Source: Pseudoips prasinana (Eukaryota > Arthropoda > Insecta > Lepidoptera > Nolidae). Taken from it: a DNA stretch of 64,000 bases. Both the position numbers and the translations under genes were made by a program. The notes beneath the pieces were generated by a model that ran no database searches, was not told the DNA's origin, and was given only the letters and a program-made list of their open reading frames with translations. The stretch spans positions 29,796,001 to 29,860,000 of the forward strand of contig OX621254.1 in the NCBI GenBank assembly GCA_951640165.1. Reading direction: 5' to 3'. Positions 1 to 13,800 of this stretch are shown in pieces (the stretch's first letter is position 1; the number at the start of each line of letters is the position of its first letter).

Positions 1-78
1 TCGCCAACTCGCATGCCTAGTGCGCTGACTACTGCAACGTTATATGCATGATGGTGTGAAACAAGATTTGCTTTGCTA
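1..78 (-). CDS. possible start of gene B exon 6 (tentative)
   Basis: After gene B exon 5 the next exon should start with one base completing a CA codon. On the minus strand an AG at 80-79 leaves an open frame from 78 to the window edge, reading H-SKANLVSHHHAYNV and onward. It vaguely resembles gene A exon 6 ([10 protein letters not shown]) in the K-x-x-L-x-S-H stretch. The acceptor lacks a strong pyrimidine tract and the similarity is short, so this may be chance. Confidence 0.25.
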
Positions 79-129
79 CTCTCAGAATCTTATAGAGAAA
101 TAGAGTGGTACCTGGGATCTTGAATATTA

Positions 130-646
130 ATCAAAATACAAAATCAATATTTTTTTTTTATTTATTTTATTAGGATCACCAACAAATGATACACATTTCT
201 TACAACTAAGTAGTATTTAAAGACATGCCTTGTGCTCATTCAGTTACAGGCAACCACAACTAACAATAATAAAATGCTTTCGCCAAATATAAAAAAATGC
301 TTTACATACATTAACAAAACAGAAACACTAAGATAAAAATTATAAAAATTAAAAATTAAAACAAAAATTGGAAACATTTAAGATTAAAAAAAAAATATTA
401 TAATAATAATATGAAGTGTTAATTCCGCTAATTGTCACCAGTACGATACCGAACACGTGTTTCAGTCCTCCACGGACCATTCTCAAGGGCTGCTAACTCG
501 TCGAGTGCTCGAAGGATGTCTTGTGTGATGAAAGATGTCTCCTTCGAGCACTCGACGAGTTAGCAGCCCTCGAGAATGGTGGCAATTGGCAAGTGGCTGG
601 TGACAATTAGCGGAATTAACACTACATATTGATTTTGTATTTTGAT
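130..646. mobile_element. fold-back / palindromic MITE with three nested pairs of inverted arms
   Basis: Three sets of inverted arms share one centre near 528: 130-150 with 626-646 (21 bp, perfect), 415-440 with 598-623 (26 bp) and 479-516 with 540-577 (38 bp, nearly perfect). The left spacer (151-414) is A+T rich and much longer than the right. No transposase is present. The layout fits a non-autonomous fold-back DNA element in the gene B intron after exon 5. Confidence 0.7.
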
Positions 647-867
647 TGTTATGGATTTCCGCAAAGTAACGCCTGATTCCATTACTTATCTTGACTATTA
701 ATTTAATTAGTTATTCATGTATACATAAAACAATAAACATTTAAGCAGAAGTGACTAGAAACGAGAGTACATAGGATCTGCTTATTTCGTAAGAAATTTC
801 ATTTAGCAGACCCGCAACAGGGAAAATAATATGAAAGATAGGCAATATATATGTGTAGGCACTTACC

Positions 868-1105
868 AATCCATCACTCTTATGATCCGATGGGACGACT
901 TGCGACACGACCGGAAGGAGGTACTTGATTTAGGGCTTCAAGTGCTCTCCAAGGCACGGGGTTATAATACCGTCAACTCCCAGACTTCAGGCTGATGTTG
1001 AGAACTTTTTTTGAGGAAATATCCCAATAACTTGGTCGAATCCGGGATTTGGACTCAGAAGACTAATTTGACCACGCTACCGCTAGACCAATGAGGCGGT
1101 AGTAT
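868..1105 (-). mobile_element. SINE-D copy
   Basis: Read on the minus strand it starts with a tRNA-like box A (TGGTCTAGCGGTAGCG) and a degenerate box B, followed by the SINE-D body ('ggcacgg..ataataccg..caactcccagactt'). Other copies lie at 40794-41184 (an inverted pair), 42715-42975 and 47255-47475. Confidence 0.7.
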
Positions 1106-1519
1106 ATGAAGTGGGAACTTGTGTATTGAATAATAAATACAAAATAACAATCACACTAATATCTAGTCCTTTCAATATTTAACGAAATAGACTTACTGAG
1201 AGTAGAACCTAAAATAAGTAGATATTTTATAAAACGTAAACTTAAGATATACTGCTCGGCGAATGTGACACTGTTATCATGACATTCGCGCGATACAGTG
1301 GATCGGCTAGTTTAAGATACTTGAACTTGGATTGACACGCTGCCGCGTGTCTAGATTAGCTGTTTTGTTGTAATTATGTTTTTCTCTTTGTAGTGTTTTA
1401 GTTTTAACATAGATTTAAGATTTTAAAATATTTAAGTATACAGTATAATAATAATTGTGATATATACCTTTAATATTATATAAACGAGCGCGTCTCGCCA
1501 TCAAGCTTTGTCGCTTGGC
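1106..1519. other. unassigned A+T-rich intron sequence of gene B
   Basis: No open frame with recognisable similarity, tandem repeat or terminal inverted repeat was seen here. Confidence 0.4.
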
Positions 1520-1716
1520 GAGGAACAATTTAAATGTAAAAATTTTATTATCTTTTATGTGTGTGACTGTGTGCGTGTATATTATATGTTTGTAATGTCT
1601 AAACTGCTAGAGCGATTTTAATAAAATTTGGTATGGAGTTAGATGACACCCTAGATTAAAACATAGGCTATAATTTATAAAGTTTAACGCGGGACATTCC
1701 GCGAGCACAGGTAGTA
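1520..1716 (+). mobile_element. degenerate Hel-1-like Helitron remnant
   Basis: The 3' end has the cgcgg..ccgcg hairpin followed by gcacaggtag|t, matching the Hel-1 terminal hairpin and CTAG/T end with one change. The body is diverged. Confidence 0.5.
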
Positions 1717-1738
1717 CTTAATTATATAAAATACTTAC

Positions 1739-1868
1739 TGTACAGGTATGTGGTATCCGTCATCAGATTGGTATACATAAAGAGTACATTTTTTTAGCAA
1801 CATGTCGTTGACAATCTCCGAACTCGTCCAAACGTCCACCATTTTATCAAATAACTTCTTAGATTGTC
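1739..1868 (-). CDS. gene B exon 5 (26/29 kDa protease paralogue)
   Basis: 130 nt between TTCTAG and GTAAGT. It begins with two bases that complete a Gly codon and ends after CA. It encodes LFDKMVDVWTSS..CTLYVYQSDDGYHIPV, the counterpart of gene A exon 5 ([28 protein letters not shown]), with identical length and phases. Confidence 0.9.
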
Positions 1869-4800
1869 CTAGAACATATAAAATTACAAGCTACGCCCCG
1901 CGGTTTCACCCGCGTCAAAGTAGTTTTGGCGTAAAAGAGTAACAAACATACATACATACATCTATACTCACAAAATTTCGCATTTATAATATTAGTAGAA
2001 TGTGTACCTCTTGCGGTTTTGGCAGTGCACGCCGGAATAGCACGCAAATGGTAGACTTTTTCCTACTTACTTGACACTTATCGTCATATTTTGGACAATT
2101 CACACAATATCTTTATTAATTGTAGCCTGTTTATTCTGATGTATACGCTATATTATTGTAAAGTTTCATTAAAATCCATTCGTACCATTTTAACTAATCA
2201 TTTGCGTATGAAACATGTTGCCGCTCGGCTAGTCCCAAAAGATCTGAATTTTCTCCAAAAACTCAATCGCATGAAAGTCGGTGAGGACATGGTGGAACGA
2301 GTCAATTCCGACCCAACAGTCATGAAACGCATTGTTACTGGTGACGAGAAGTGGGTTTACGAGTTTGACATGCGAACTAGTCAACAAGCTTCGGAGTGGC
2401 GCCTTCCAACTGAACCGAAACCGAAAAAACCACGCCAAAGTCGATCAAAAGTCAGTTTTCTTTGACTATCGCGGTGTTGTGCACTCTGAATTCTTACCGG
2501 AAGGTCGAACGGTAAATAAAGAATATTATTTGAGCGTTATGCGGCGTTTCAAATTCGACGAAAAAGGCCAGATTTATGGAAAGAATAATCTTGGATTTTG
2601 CACCACGATAATGCGCCTTCGCACAAGGCCATCATTGTGAACGAATTTTTGACCAAACACTCAATAAATACCATCCAGCAACCACCATATTCACCAGATA
2701 TGGCTCCAGCTGACTTCTTTCTTTTTCCTAAACTTAAATTACCACTTCGTGGTACCCGTTTTCAATCGGTAGAAGACATAAAGGAGAATTCGCGGCGAGA
2801 ACTGAACTCAATTCCGAAAGCAGCGTTTAAAAAATGTTTTAATGAATGGATTATTCGTGTGTATCGTTTCTGAAGGAGCATACTTTGATGTCCATGAACT
2901 TGGCAGATCATTTGTCAGCAGATCAAAAATAAATGAGAGTTCTCGTCGCATGCAGGTGAGTTCTATAGTTCCTGATACTATTTAAAAATAGTTCTGGCAT
3001 TTTTAGTCAGAAAAAGTCAATCAAAAAAATGATCTGCTAACTTCCCGTAGCAGATCATTTTCAAAAAACTTACAAAATAGTGAGAGTTCTCGATGCATAC
3101 CAATGAGTTCTGGAGTTCCTGATACTTTTTATGAATAGTTCTGGCCGATTTCCCTAAGAAAATAATTAAAACAAGTGATAGATATGCCATTTTCCCGTAG
3201 CAGATCATTTCCAAAAATGTTACCTAATTTTTTAATTTTTTATCATATTTCGATGAGTTCTAGAGTTCCTGATAATTTTTAACGATAGTTCTGACATATT
3301 TTCCTAGAAAAACAATAGCCTATCACTCGTTATATGTAAACTTCCCGAAAAATTACAAGGAAAACAGGATAAGGCGACATGTTTAAGAAAGTCGATTGTA
3401 ACTAAGAAGTAACGACGCATGCTGATAAGTAATATTTATTTTCTGGTTCACTAAGGACCCGAGCACACATTCTGATACATTTAAGAAATAGTTCTGCAAC
3501 TATTATGACAAAAAAAATATTTGAAGATTTATTTGAAATTCAGAAAATCACGACTTCAAGAACATTGCAATAAAACACAAAGTTCCACACATGCTGACAA
3601 GGTCTTTAGTATTTAAAGTTAAGACAAACTTTGGGCATACAGCGAGATAGTTGTGCCAAAAAGTTCAGTTTACCTGGGTCATAAACGCATGTCAGAAAAA
3701 ACAATCTATATCAGAAAAAAACAGGTTTTTTTAAAAAGAGGTCATACATTAGGAACAATTAGCATGCTGATAAGTTATATTTATTTTCTGATTCATTAAA
3801 GACCCAAGCACACATTCTGATACCTTTAAGAAATAGTTCTGCATCTTTTCTGACACAAAAAAATTCATAATTTCATTAAAATTCAGAAAATTACGACTTC
3901 AAGAACATTCCAATAAAATAAAAATTTGCCCGCATGCTGTCATCTTTTATGGTATTTAAAATTAAGACGTAAGTTATGAATACAGCTAGATACTTTAAAG
4001 AAATAGTTCTGTCAATATGGAGCAGAAAAGCATGTCAGAAAAAAATATCATATCTGAAAAATACATGTTTTAGAAAAAGGGTCGCAAATTAATAACATCG
4101 ACGCATGCTGATAAGTTATATTTATTTTCTGGTTTACTAAGAACCCGAGCACACATTCTGATACCTTCAAGAAATAGTTCTGCATTTTTTCTGACACAAA
4201 AAAATTCAAAATTTCATTAAAATTCAGAAAATTACGACTTCAAGAACATTCCAATAAAATAAAAATTTGCACGCATGCTGTCATCTTACTAGATACTTTA
4301 AAGAAATAGTTCTGTCAATATGGAGCAGAAAAGCATGTCAGAAAAAATATCATATCTGAAAAATACATGGTTTAGAAAAAGGGTCGCCAATTAGAAACAA
4401 CGACGCATGCTGATAAGTTATATTTATTTTCTGGTTCACTAAGGACCCAAACACACATTTTGCTACCTTCAAGAAATAGTTCTGCATCTTTTCTGACACA
4501 AAAAAAATCAAGAGTTAATGAAAATTCAGAAAATAACGACTTCAAGAACATTGCAATAAAATAAAAACTTGCCAGCATGCTGTCATCTTTTATGCTATTT
4601 AAAGTTAAGACGTAAGTTATTAATACAGTTAGACACTTTAAAGAAATAGTTCTGTCAATATGGAGCAGAAAAGCATGTCAGAAAAAATATCATATCTGAA
4701 AAATACATGGTTTAGAAAAAGGGTCGCCAATTAGAAACAACGACGCATGCTGATAAGTTATATTTATTTTCTGGTTCACTAAGGACCCAAGCACACATTC

Positions 4801-7800
4801 TGATACCTCTAAGAAATAGTTCTGCATCTTTTCTGACACAAAAAAAAATCAAGATTTAATGAAAATTCAGAAAGTTACGACTTCAAGAACATTCCAATAA
4901 AATAAAAATTTGCACGCAAGCTGTCATCTTTTATAGTGTTGAAAGATGAAACGTACTTTGTGAATACAGTTAGATACTTTAAAGAATTAGTTCTGTCAAT
5001 ATGGAGCAGAAAAGCATGTCAGAAAAAATATCATATCTGAAAAATACATGGTTTAAAAAGGGTCGCAAATTAGAAACATCGACGCATGCTGATAAGTTAT
5101 ATTTATTTTCTGGTTTACTAAGAACCCGAGCACACATTCTGATACCTTCAAGAAATAGTTCTGCATTTTTTCTGACACAAAAAAATTCAAAATTTCATTA
5201 AAATTCAGAAAATTACGACTTCAAGAACATTCCAATAAAATAAAAATTTGCACGCATGCTGTCATCTTACTAGATACTTTAAAGAAATAGTTCTGTCAAT
5301 ATGGAGCAGAAAAGCATGTCAGAAAAAATATCATATCTGAAAAATACATGGTTTAGAAAAAGGGTCGCCAATTAGAAACAACGACGCATGCTGATAAGTT
5401 ATATTTATTTTCTGGTTCACTAAGGACCCAAACACACATTCTGCTACCTTCAAGAAATAGTTCTGCATCTTTTCTGACACAAAAAAAATCAAGAGTTAAT
5501 GAAAATTCAGAAAATAACGACTTCAAGAACATTGCAATAAAATAAAAACTTGCCCGCATGCTGTCATCTTTTATGCTATTTAAAGTTAAGACGTAAGTTA
5601 TTAATACAGTTAGACACTTTAAAGAAAAAGTTCTGTCAATATGGAGCAGAAAAGCATGTCAGAAAAAATATCATATCGGAAAAATACATGGTTTAGAAAA
5701 AGGGTCGCCAATTAGAAACAACGACGCATGCTGATAAGTTATATTTATTTTCTGGTTTACTAAGGACCCAAGCACACATTCTGATACCTTCAAGAAATAG
5801 TTCTGCATCTTTTCTGACACATAAAAAATCAAGAGTTAATGAAAATTCAGAAAATAACGACTTCAAGAACATTGCAATAAAATAAAAACTTGCCCGCATG
5901 CTGTCATCTTTTATGGTATTTAAAGTTAAGACGTAAGTTATAAATACAGTTAGATACTTTAAAGAAATAGTTCTGTCAATATGGAGCAGAAAAGCATGTC
6001 CGAAAAAATATCATATCTGAAAAATACATGGTTTAGAAAAAGGGTCGCCAATTAGAAACAAAGACGCATACTGATAAGTTATATTTTTTTTCTGGTTCAC
6101 TAAGGACCCAAGCACACATTCTGATACCTTCAAGAAATAGTTCTGCATCTTTTCTGACACAAAAAAAAATCAAGAGGTAATGAAAATTCAGAAAGTGATG
6201 ACTTCAAGAACATTGCAATAAAATAAAAATTTGCCCGCATGCTGTCATCTTTTATGGTATTTAAAGTTAAAGCGTAAGTTATGAATACAGTTAGATACTT
6301 TAAAGAAATAGTTCTGTCAATTTGGAGCAGAAAAGCATGTCAGAAAAAATATCATATCTGAAAAATACATGGTTTAGAAAAAGGGTCGCCAATTAGAAAC
6401 AACGACGCATGCTGATAACTTATATTTATTTTCTGGTTAACTAAGGACCCAAACACACATTCTGCTACCTTCAAGAAATAGTTCTGCATCTTTTCTGACA
6501 CAAAAAAAATCAAGAGTTAATGAAAATTCTGAAAATAACGACTTCAAGAACATTCCAATAAAATAAAAATTTGCACGCATGCTGTCATCTTTTATAGTAT
6601 TGAAAGATGAAACGTACTTTGTGAATACAGTTAGATACTTTAAAGAAATAGTTCTGTCAATATGGAGCAGAAAAGCATGTCAGAAAAAATATCATATCTG
6701 AAAAATACATGGTTTAGAAAAAGGGTCGCAAATTAGAAACAACGACGCATGCTGATAAGTTATATTTATTTTCTGGTTCACTAAAGACCCAAGCACTTAA
6801 TCTGATACCTTTAAGAAATAGTTCTGCATCTTTTTTGACACAAAAAAAAATCAAGAGTTAATGAAAATTCAGAAAGTGATGACTTCAAGAACATTCCAAT
6901 ATAATAAAAATTTGCACAAATGCTGTCATCTTTTATGGTATTTAAAGATACGACGTACTCTGTGAATACAGTTAGATATTTTTAAGAAATAATTCTGTCA
7001 ATATGGAGCAGAAGAGCATGTCAGAAAAAAATATCATATCTGAAAAATACATGTTTTAGAAAAAGGGTCGCAAATTTGAAACAACGACGCATGCTGATAA
7101 GTTATATTTATTTTCTGGTTCACTAAGGACCCAAACACAAATTCTGCTACCTTCAAGAAATAGTTCTGCATCTTTTCTGACACAAAAAAAATCAAGAGTT
7201 AATGAAAATTCAGAAAATAACGACTTCAAGAACATTGCAATAAAATAAAAACTTGCCCGCATGCTGTCATCTTTTATGCTATTTAAAGTTAAGACGTAAG
7301 TTATTAATACAGTTAGATACTTTAAAGAATTAGTTCTGTCAATATGGAGCAGAAAAGCATGTCAGAAAAAATATCATATCTGAAAAATACATGGTTTAGA
7401 AAAAGGGTCGCCAATTAGAAACAACGACGCATGCTGATAAGTTATATTTATTTTCTGGTTCACTAAGGACCCAAACACACATTCTGCTACCTTCAAGAAA
7501 TAGTTCTGCATCTTTTCTGACACAAAAAAAATCAAGAATTAATGAAAATTCAGAAAATAACGACTTCAAGAACATTGCAATAAAATAAAAACTTGCCCGC
7601 ATGCTGTCATCTTTTATAGTATTGAAAGATGAAACGTACTTTGTGAATACAGTTAGATACTTTAAAGAATTAGTTCTGTCAATATGGAGCAGAAAAGCAT
7701 GTCAGAAAAAATATCATATCTGAAAAATACATGGTTTAAAAAGGGTCGCAAATTAGAAACATCGACGCATGCTGATAAGTTATATTTATTTTCTGGTTTA

Positions 7801-10800
7801 CTAAGAACCCGAGCACACATTCTGATACCTTCAAGAAATAGTTCTGCATTTTTTCTGACACAAAAAAATTCAAAATTTCATTAAAATTCAGAAAATTACG
7901 ACTTCAAGAACATTCCAATAAAATAAAAATTTGCACGCATGCTGTCATCTTACTAGATACTTTAAAGAAATAGTTCTGTCAATATGGAGCAGAAAAGCAT
8001 GTCAGAAAAAATATCATATCTGAAAAATACATGGTTTAGAAAAAGGGTCGCCAATTAGAAACAACGACGCATGCTGATAAGTTATATTTATTTTCTGGTT
8101 CACTAAGGACCCAAACACACATTCTGCTACCTTCAAGAAATAGTTCTGCATCTTTTCTGACACAAAAAAAATCAAGAGTTAATGAAAATTCAGAAAATAA
8201 CGACTTCAAGAACATTGCAATAAAATAAAAACTTGCCCGCATGCTGTCATCTTTTATGCTATTTAAAGTTAAGACGTAAGTTATTAATACAGTTAGACAC
8301 TTTAAAGAAAAAGTTCTGTCAATATGGAGCAGAAAAGCATGTCAGAAAAAATATCATATCGGAAAAATACATGGTTTAGAAAAAGGGTCGCCAATTAGAA
8401 ACAACGACGCATGCTGATAAGTTATATTTATTTTCTGGTTTACTAAGGACCCAAGCACACATTCTGATACCTTCAAGAAATAGTTCTGCATCTTTTCTGA
8501 CACATAAAAAATCAAGAGTTAATGAAAATTCAGAAAATAACGACTTCAAGAACATTGCAATAAAATAAAAACTTGCCCGCATGCTGTCATCTTTTATGGT
8601 ATTTAAAGTTAAGACGTAAGTTATAAATACAGTTAGATACTTTAAAGAAATAGTTCTGTCAATATGGAGCAGAAAAGCATGTCCGAAAAAATATCATATC
8701 TGAAAAATACATGGTTTAGAAAAAGGGTCGCCAATTAGAAACAAAGACGCATACTGATAAGTTATATTTTTTTTCTGGTTCACTAAGGACCCAAGCACAC
8801 ATTCTGATACCTTCAAGAAATAGTTCTGCATCTTTTCTGACACAAAAAAAAATCAAGAGGTAATGAAAATTCAGAAAGTGATGACTTCAAGAACATTGCA
8901 ATAAAATAAAAATTTGCCCGCATGCTGTCATCTTTTATGGTATTTAAAGTTAAAGCGTAAGTTATGAATACAGTTAGATACTTTAAAGAAATAGTTCTGT
9001 CAATTTGGAGCAGAAAAGCATGTCAGAAAAAATATCATATCTGAAAAATACATGGTTTAGAAAAAGGGTCGCCAATTAGAAACAACGACGCATGCTGATA
9101 ACTTATATTTATTTTCTGGTTAACTAAGAACCCAAACACACATTCTGCTACCTTCAAGAAATAGTTCTGCATCTTTTCTGACACAAAAAAAATCAAGAGT
9201 TAATGAAAATTCTGAAAATAACGACTTCAAGAACATTCCAATAAAATAAAAATTTGCACGCATGCTGTCATCTTTTATAGTATTGAAAGATGAAACGTAC
9301 TTTGTGAATACAGTTAGATACTTTAAAGAAATAGTTCTGTCAATATGGAGCAGAAAAGCATGTCAGAAAAAATATCATATCTGAAAAATACATGGTTTAG
9401 AAAAAGGGTCGCAAATTAGAAACAACGACGCATGCTGATAAGTTATATTTATTTTCTGGTTCACTAAAGACCCAAGCACTTAATCTGATACCTTTAAGAA
9501 ATAGTTCTGCATCTTTTTTGACACAAAAAAAAATCAAGAGTTAATGAAAATTCAGAAAGTGATGACTTCAAGAACATTCCAATATAATAAAAATTTGCAC
9601 AAATGCTGTCATCTTTTATGGTATTTAAAGATACGACGTACTCTGTGAATACAGTTAGATATTTTTAAGAAATAATTCTGTCAATATGGAGCAGAAGAGC
9701 ATGTCAGAAAAAAATATCATATCTGAAAAATACATGTTTTAGAAAAAGGGTCGCAAATTTGAAACAACGACGCATGCTGATAAGTTATATTTATTTTCTG
9801 GTTCACTAAGGACCCAAACACAAATTCTGCTACCTTCAAGAAATAGTTCTGCATCTTTTCTGACACAAAAAAAATCAAGAGTTAATGAAAATTCAGAAAA
9901 TAACGACTTCAAGAACATTGCAATAAAATAAAAACTTGCCCGCATGCTGTCATCTTTTATGCTATTTAAAGTTAAGACGTAAGTTATTAATACAGTTAGA
10001 TACTTTAAAGAATTAGTTCTGTCAATATGGAGCAGAAAAGCATGTCAGAAAAAATATCATATCTGAAAAATACATGGTTTAGAAAAAGGGTCGCCAATTA
10101 GAAACAACGACGCATGCTGATAAGTTATATTTATTTTCTGGTTCACTAAGGACCCAAACACACATTCTGCTACCTTCAAGAAATAGTTCTGCATCTTTTC
10201 TGACACAAAAAAAATCAAGAATTAATGAAAATTCAGAAAATAACGACTTCAAGAACATTGCAATAAAATAAAAACTTGCCCGCATGCTGTCATCTTTTAT
10301 GCTATTTAAAGTTAAGACGTAAGTTATAAATACAGTTAGATACTTTAAAGAAATAGTTCTGTCAATATGGAGCAGAAAAGCATGTCAGAAAAAATATCAT
10401 ATCTGAAAAATACATGGTTTAGAAAAAGGGTCGCCAATTAGAAACAAAGACGCATACTGATAAGTTATATTTTTTTTCTGGTTCACTAAGGACCCAAGCA
10501 CACATTCTGATACCTTCAAGAAATAGTTCTGCATCTTTTCTGACACAAAAAAAAATCAAGAGTTAATGAAAATTCAGAAAGTGATGACTTCAAGAACATT
10601 GCAATAAAATAAAAATTTGCCCGCATGCTGTCATCTTTTATGGTATTTAAAGTTAAGGCGTAAGTTATGAATACAGTTAGATACTTTAAAGAAATAGTTC
10701 TGTCAATATGGAGCAGAAAAGCATGTCAGAAAAAATATCATATCTGAAAAATACATGGTTTAGAAAAAGGGTCGCCAATTAGAAACAACGACGCATGCTG

Positions 10801-13800
10801 ATAACTTATATTTATTTTCTTGTTTACTAAGGACCCAAACACACATTCTGCTACCTTCAAGAAATAGTTCTGCATCTTTTCTGACACAAAAAAAATCAAG
10901 AGTTAATGAAAATTCAGAAAATAACGACTTCAAGAACATTCCAATAAAATAAAAATTTGCACGCATGCTGTCATCTTTTATAGTATTGAAAGATGAAACG
11001 TACTTTGTGAATACAGTTAGATACTTTAAAGAATTAGTTCTGTCAATATGGAGCAGAAAAGCATGTCAGAAAAAATATCATATCTGAAAAATACATGGTT
11101 TAGAAAAAGGGTCGCAAATTAGAAACAACGACGCATGCTGATAAGTCATATTTATTTTCTGGTTCACTAAAGACCCAAGCACACAATCTGATACCTTTAA
11201 GAAATAGTTCTGCATCTTTTTTGACACAAAAAAAAATCAAGAGTTAATGAAAATTCAGAAAGTGATGACTTCAAGAACATTCCAATATAATAAAAATTTG
11301 CACGCATGCTGTCATCTTTTATGGTATTTAAAGATACGACGTACTCTGTGAATACAGTTAAATATTTTTAAGAAATAGTTCTGTCAATATGGAGCAGAAG
11401 AGCATGTCAGAAAAAAATATTATATCTGAAAAATACATGTTTTAGAAAAAGGGTCGCAAATTTGAAACAACGACTCATGCTGATAAGTTATATTTATTTT
11501 CTGGTTCACTAAGGACCTAAGCACACATTCTGCTACCTTCAAGAAATAGTTCTGCATCTTTTCTGACACAAAAAAATTCAAAATTTAATTAAATTCAGAA
11601 AATTACGACTTCAAGAACATTGTAATAAAATAAAAATTTGCCCGCATGCTGTCATCTTTTATGGTATTTAAAGTTAAGACGTAAGTTATGAATACAGTTA
11701 GATACTTTAAAGAAATAGTTCTGTCAATATGGAGCAGAAAAGCATGTCAGAAAAAATATCATATCTGAAAAATACATGGTTTAGAAAAAGGGTCGCCAAT
11801 TAGAAACAACGACGCATGTTGATAACTTATATTTATTTTCTGGTTCACTAAGGACCCAAACACACATTCTGCTACCTTTAAAAAATAGTTCTGCATCTTT
11901 TCTGACACAAAAAAATTCAAAATTTAATTAAAATTCAGAAAATTACGACTTCAAGAACATTCCAATAAAATAAAAATTTGCACGCATGCTGTCATTTTTT
12001 ATGGTATTTAAAGATGAGACGTACTCTGTGAAAGAAGGGGATGAAAAGTGTTATTGAAGTATTGTCATTTTTAGATCTAGAGGCTTGAACTTATTTTGTA
12101 GGCTGTTGATTCGATATAAATTAATATGTCATTTAAAAATTGTCAATTTTTATTCCCAAGGGTGTAAATTAACTATAGGGAATAGCGGACAAAAGTGAGT
12201 ATGGAAATATCTAAGGTCTATGTGAATGTTTAATAAGTTTGGGTTAAGAGGAAAAATATTAGAGATATTCTGATGGAAAATTGACGGAGTTTTATAACAA
12301 AATGTGGGGATAAAGTCGTGGGCATAGCTAGTAATTAATAATTTATTGTTCAGTATCTAATATACAAATTAATTGAATGGAGAGTTGTATTAGGGTTTTT
12401 ATAAATAACAAACAATACCGTTACGCTGGAATAGTCATTAATTGCCTCCTGTACCAAATTAAAGCTGTGACATATAAGAATATCGATATTTATATAATTA
12501 TACATATACACACACATATATACGTTTAAATATATAAATATATATATATATAACAAATTTTAAAAATTCTTAATTGTCACAGTTTTAATTAAGTACCGGA
12601 AACAATTATTGACTGTACTGCAGAACGGTATTGTTTTTCGTGCAAAAAGAAAATTAAAATAACTTATCATTTTGTATTTTAAACATTTTGTATATTATCG
12701 ATCTTTTCCCGGTACTTTCTTGACAGAGTAGTATATAATAGGTCTTTACCTATGAAATTGCCGTTTTGTATGAAAAAATTTAAACGAATTTTTTTCATGA
12801 ATTTTTTTATTTGTATTAATCGAAGTAATCACCCATGCAATCAATGCATCTTTGCCATCGCAGTGGCAGTTTATTGATGCCCTTCTTAAAGAAATCAGCT
12901 GGACGGGAGGCAACAAATTCTTCAAAGGCATTTTGTACTGCCTCTCGGGTATTGAATTTTTTTCCCGCCAAGAAGTTATCCAAATTCTGGAAAAAGTAGT
13001 AGTCTGTAGGCGCAAGGTCTGGTGAGTAGGGCGGATGACGGAGAGCTTCCAACCCCAGTTCTTGCAACTTGGAGACCGTCTGCTGTGCAGTATGAGGTCG
13101 CGCGCTGTCGTGCAGAAGCAGCGGAGACGAGCGATTGACCAATGCTGGTTGGAGATGCGCCAGCTTCTCCATCATTGTGCTCAGTTCTTCACAGTACACA
13201 TCTGCAGTAATGCTCACCCCGTTTGGTAAGAAGCTGTGATGAATCACACCGGCGCTAGACCACCAAACAGTGACCATCCCTTTTCTAGGGGTAAGTTTTC
13301 GTTTAGGGCATTGTTTAGGTGCTGAACCAGGATCCAACCAACTTGCTGAGCGCTTGCGGTTATCAAACAGAATCCATTTTTCATCGCAGGTAACAATGCG
13401 GTTCAAAATTCCTTCATTTGTGTGTCTGTTGAGCAGTGCAAGGCACGTCTCGACGCGTACTTCGCGCTGGCGATCATTGAGTTCGTGGGGCACCCATTTG
13501 TCAAGCTTTTTTACCTTGCCAATTTGACGCAAATGGACCAATATTGTTTTGACGCTAACGTCGAAAGCTGCTGCTAATTCAGCCGTAGATTGTGTATCAT
13601 CAGCTTCCACAACCGCCTTTAATTCGTCATTGTCGACCAAAGTCTTCGGACGACCGCGAGGTTCATTTTTCAGGTCGAAATTTCCAGAACGGAAGCGAGC
13701 AAACCAATAACAGGTGGTGCGTTGGTTTGTAGTGTTAGCTCCGTAAACGTCGTTGATGTTGCGTGCCGCTTGTGCCGCGTTGCTGCCACGACGGTACTCA

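Noticed and set aside
4372..10966. Many 66-68 aa open frames on both strands (MRASFYFIAMFLKS.., MEQKSMSEKISYLK..)
   Set aside because: They are the same frames recurring once per 340 bp satellite monomer, with no codon-level constraint visible; repetition explains them.
3400..12035. CRISPR-like array
   Set aside because: Monomers are 340 bp and contiguous, with no short repeat-spacer pattern, in a eukaryotic genome.
13035..13527. Plus-strand frames of 64 and 85 aa
   Set aside because: Shadows of the intact mariner transposase on the other strand.
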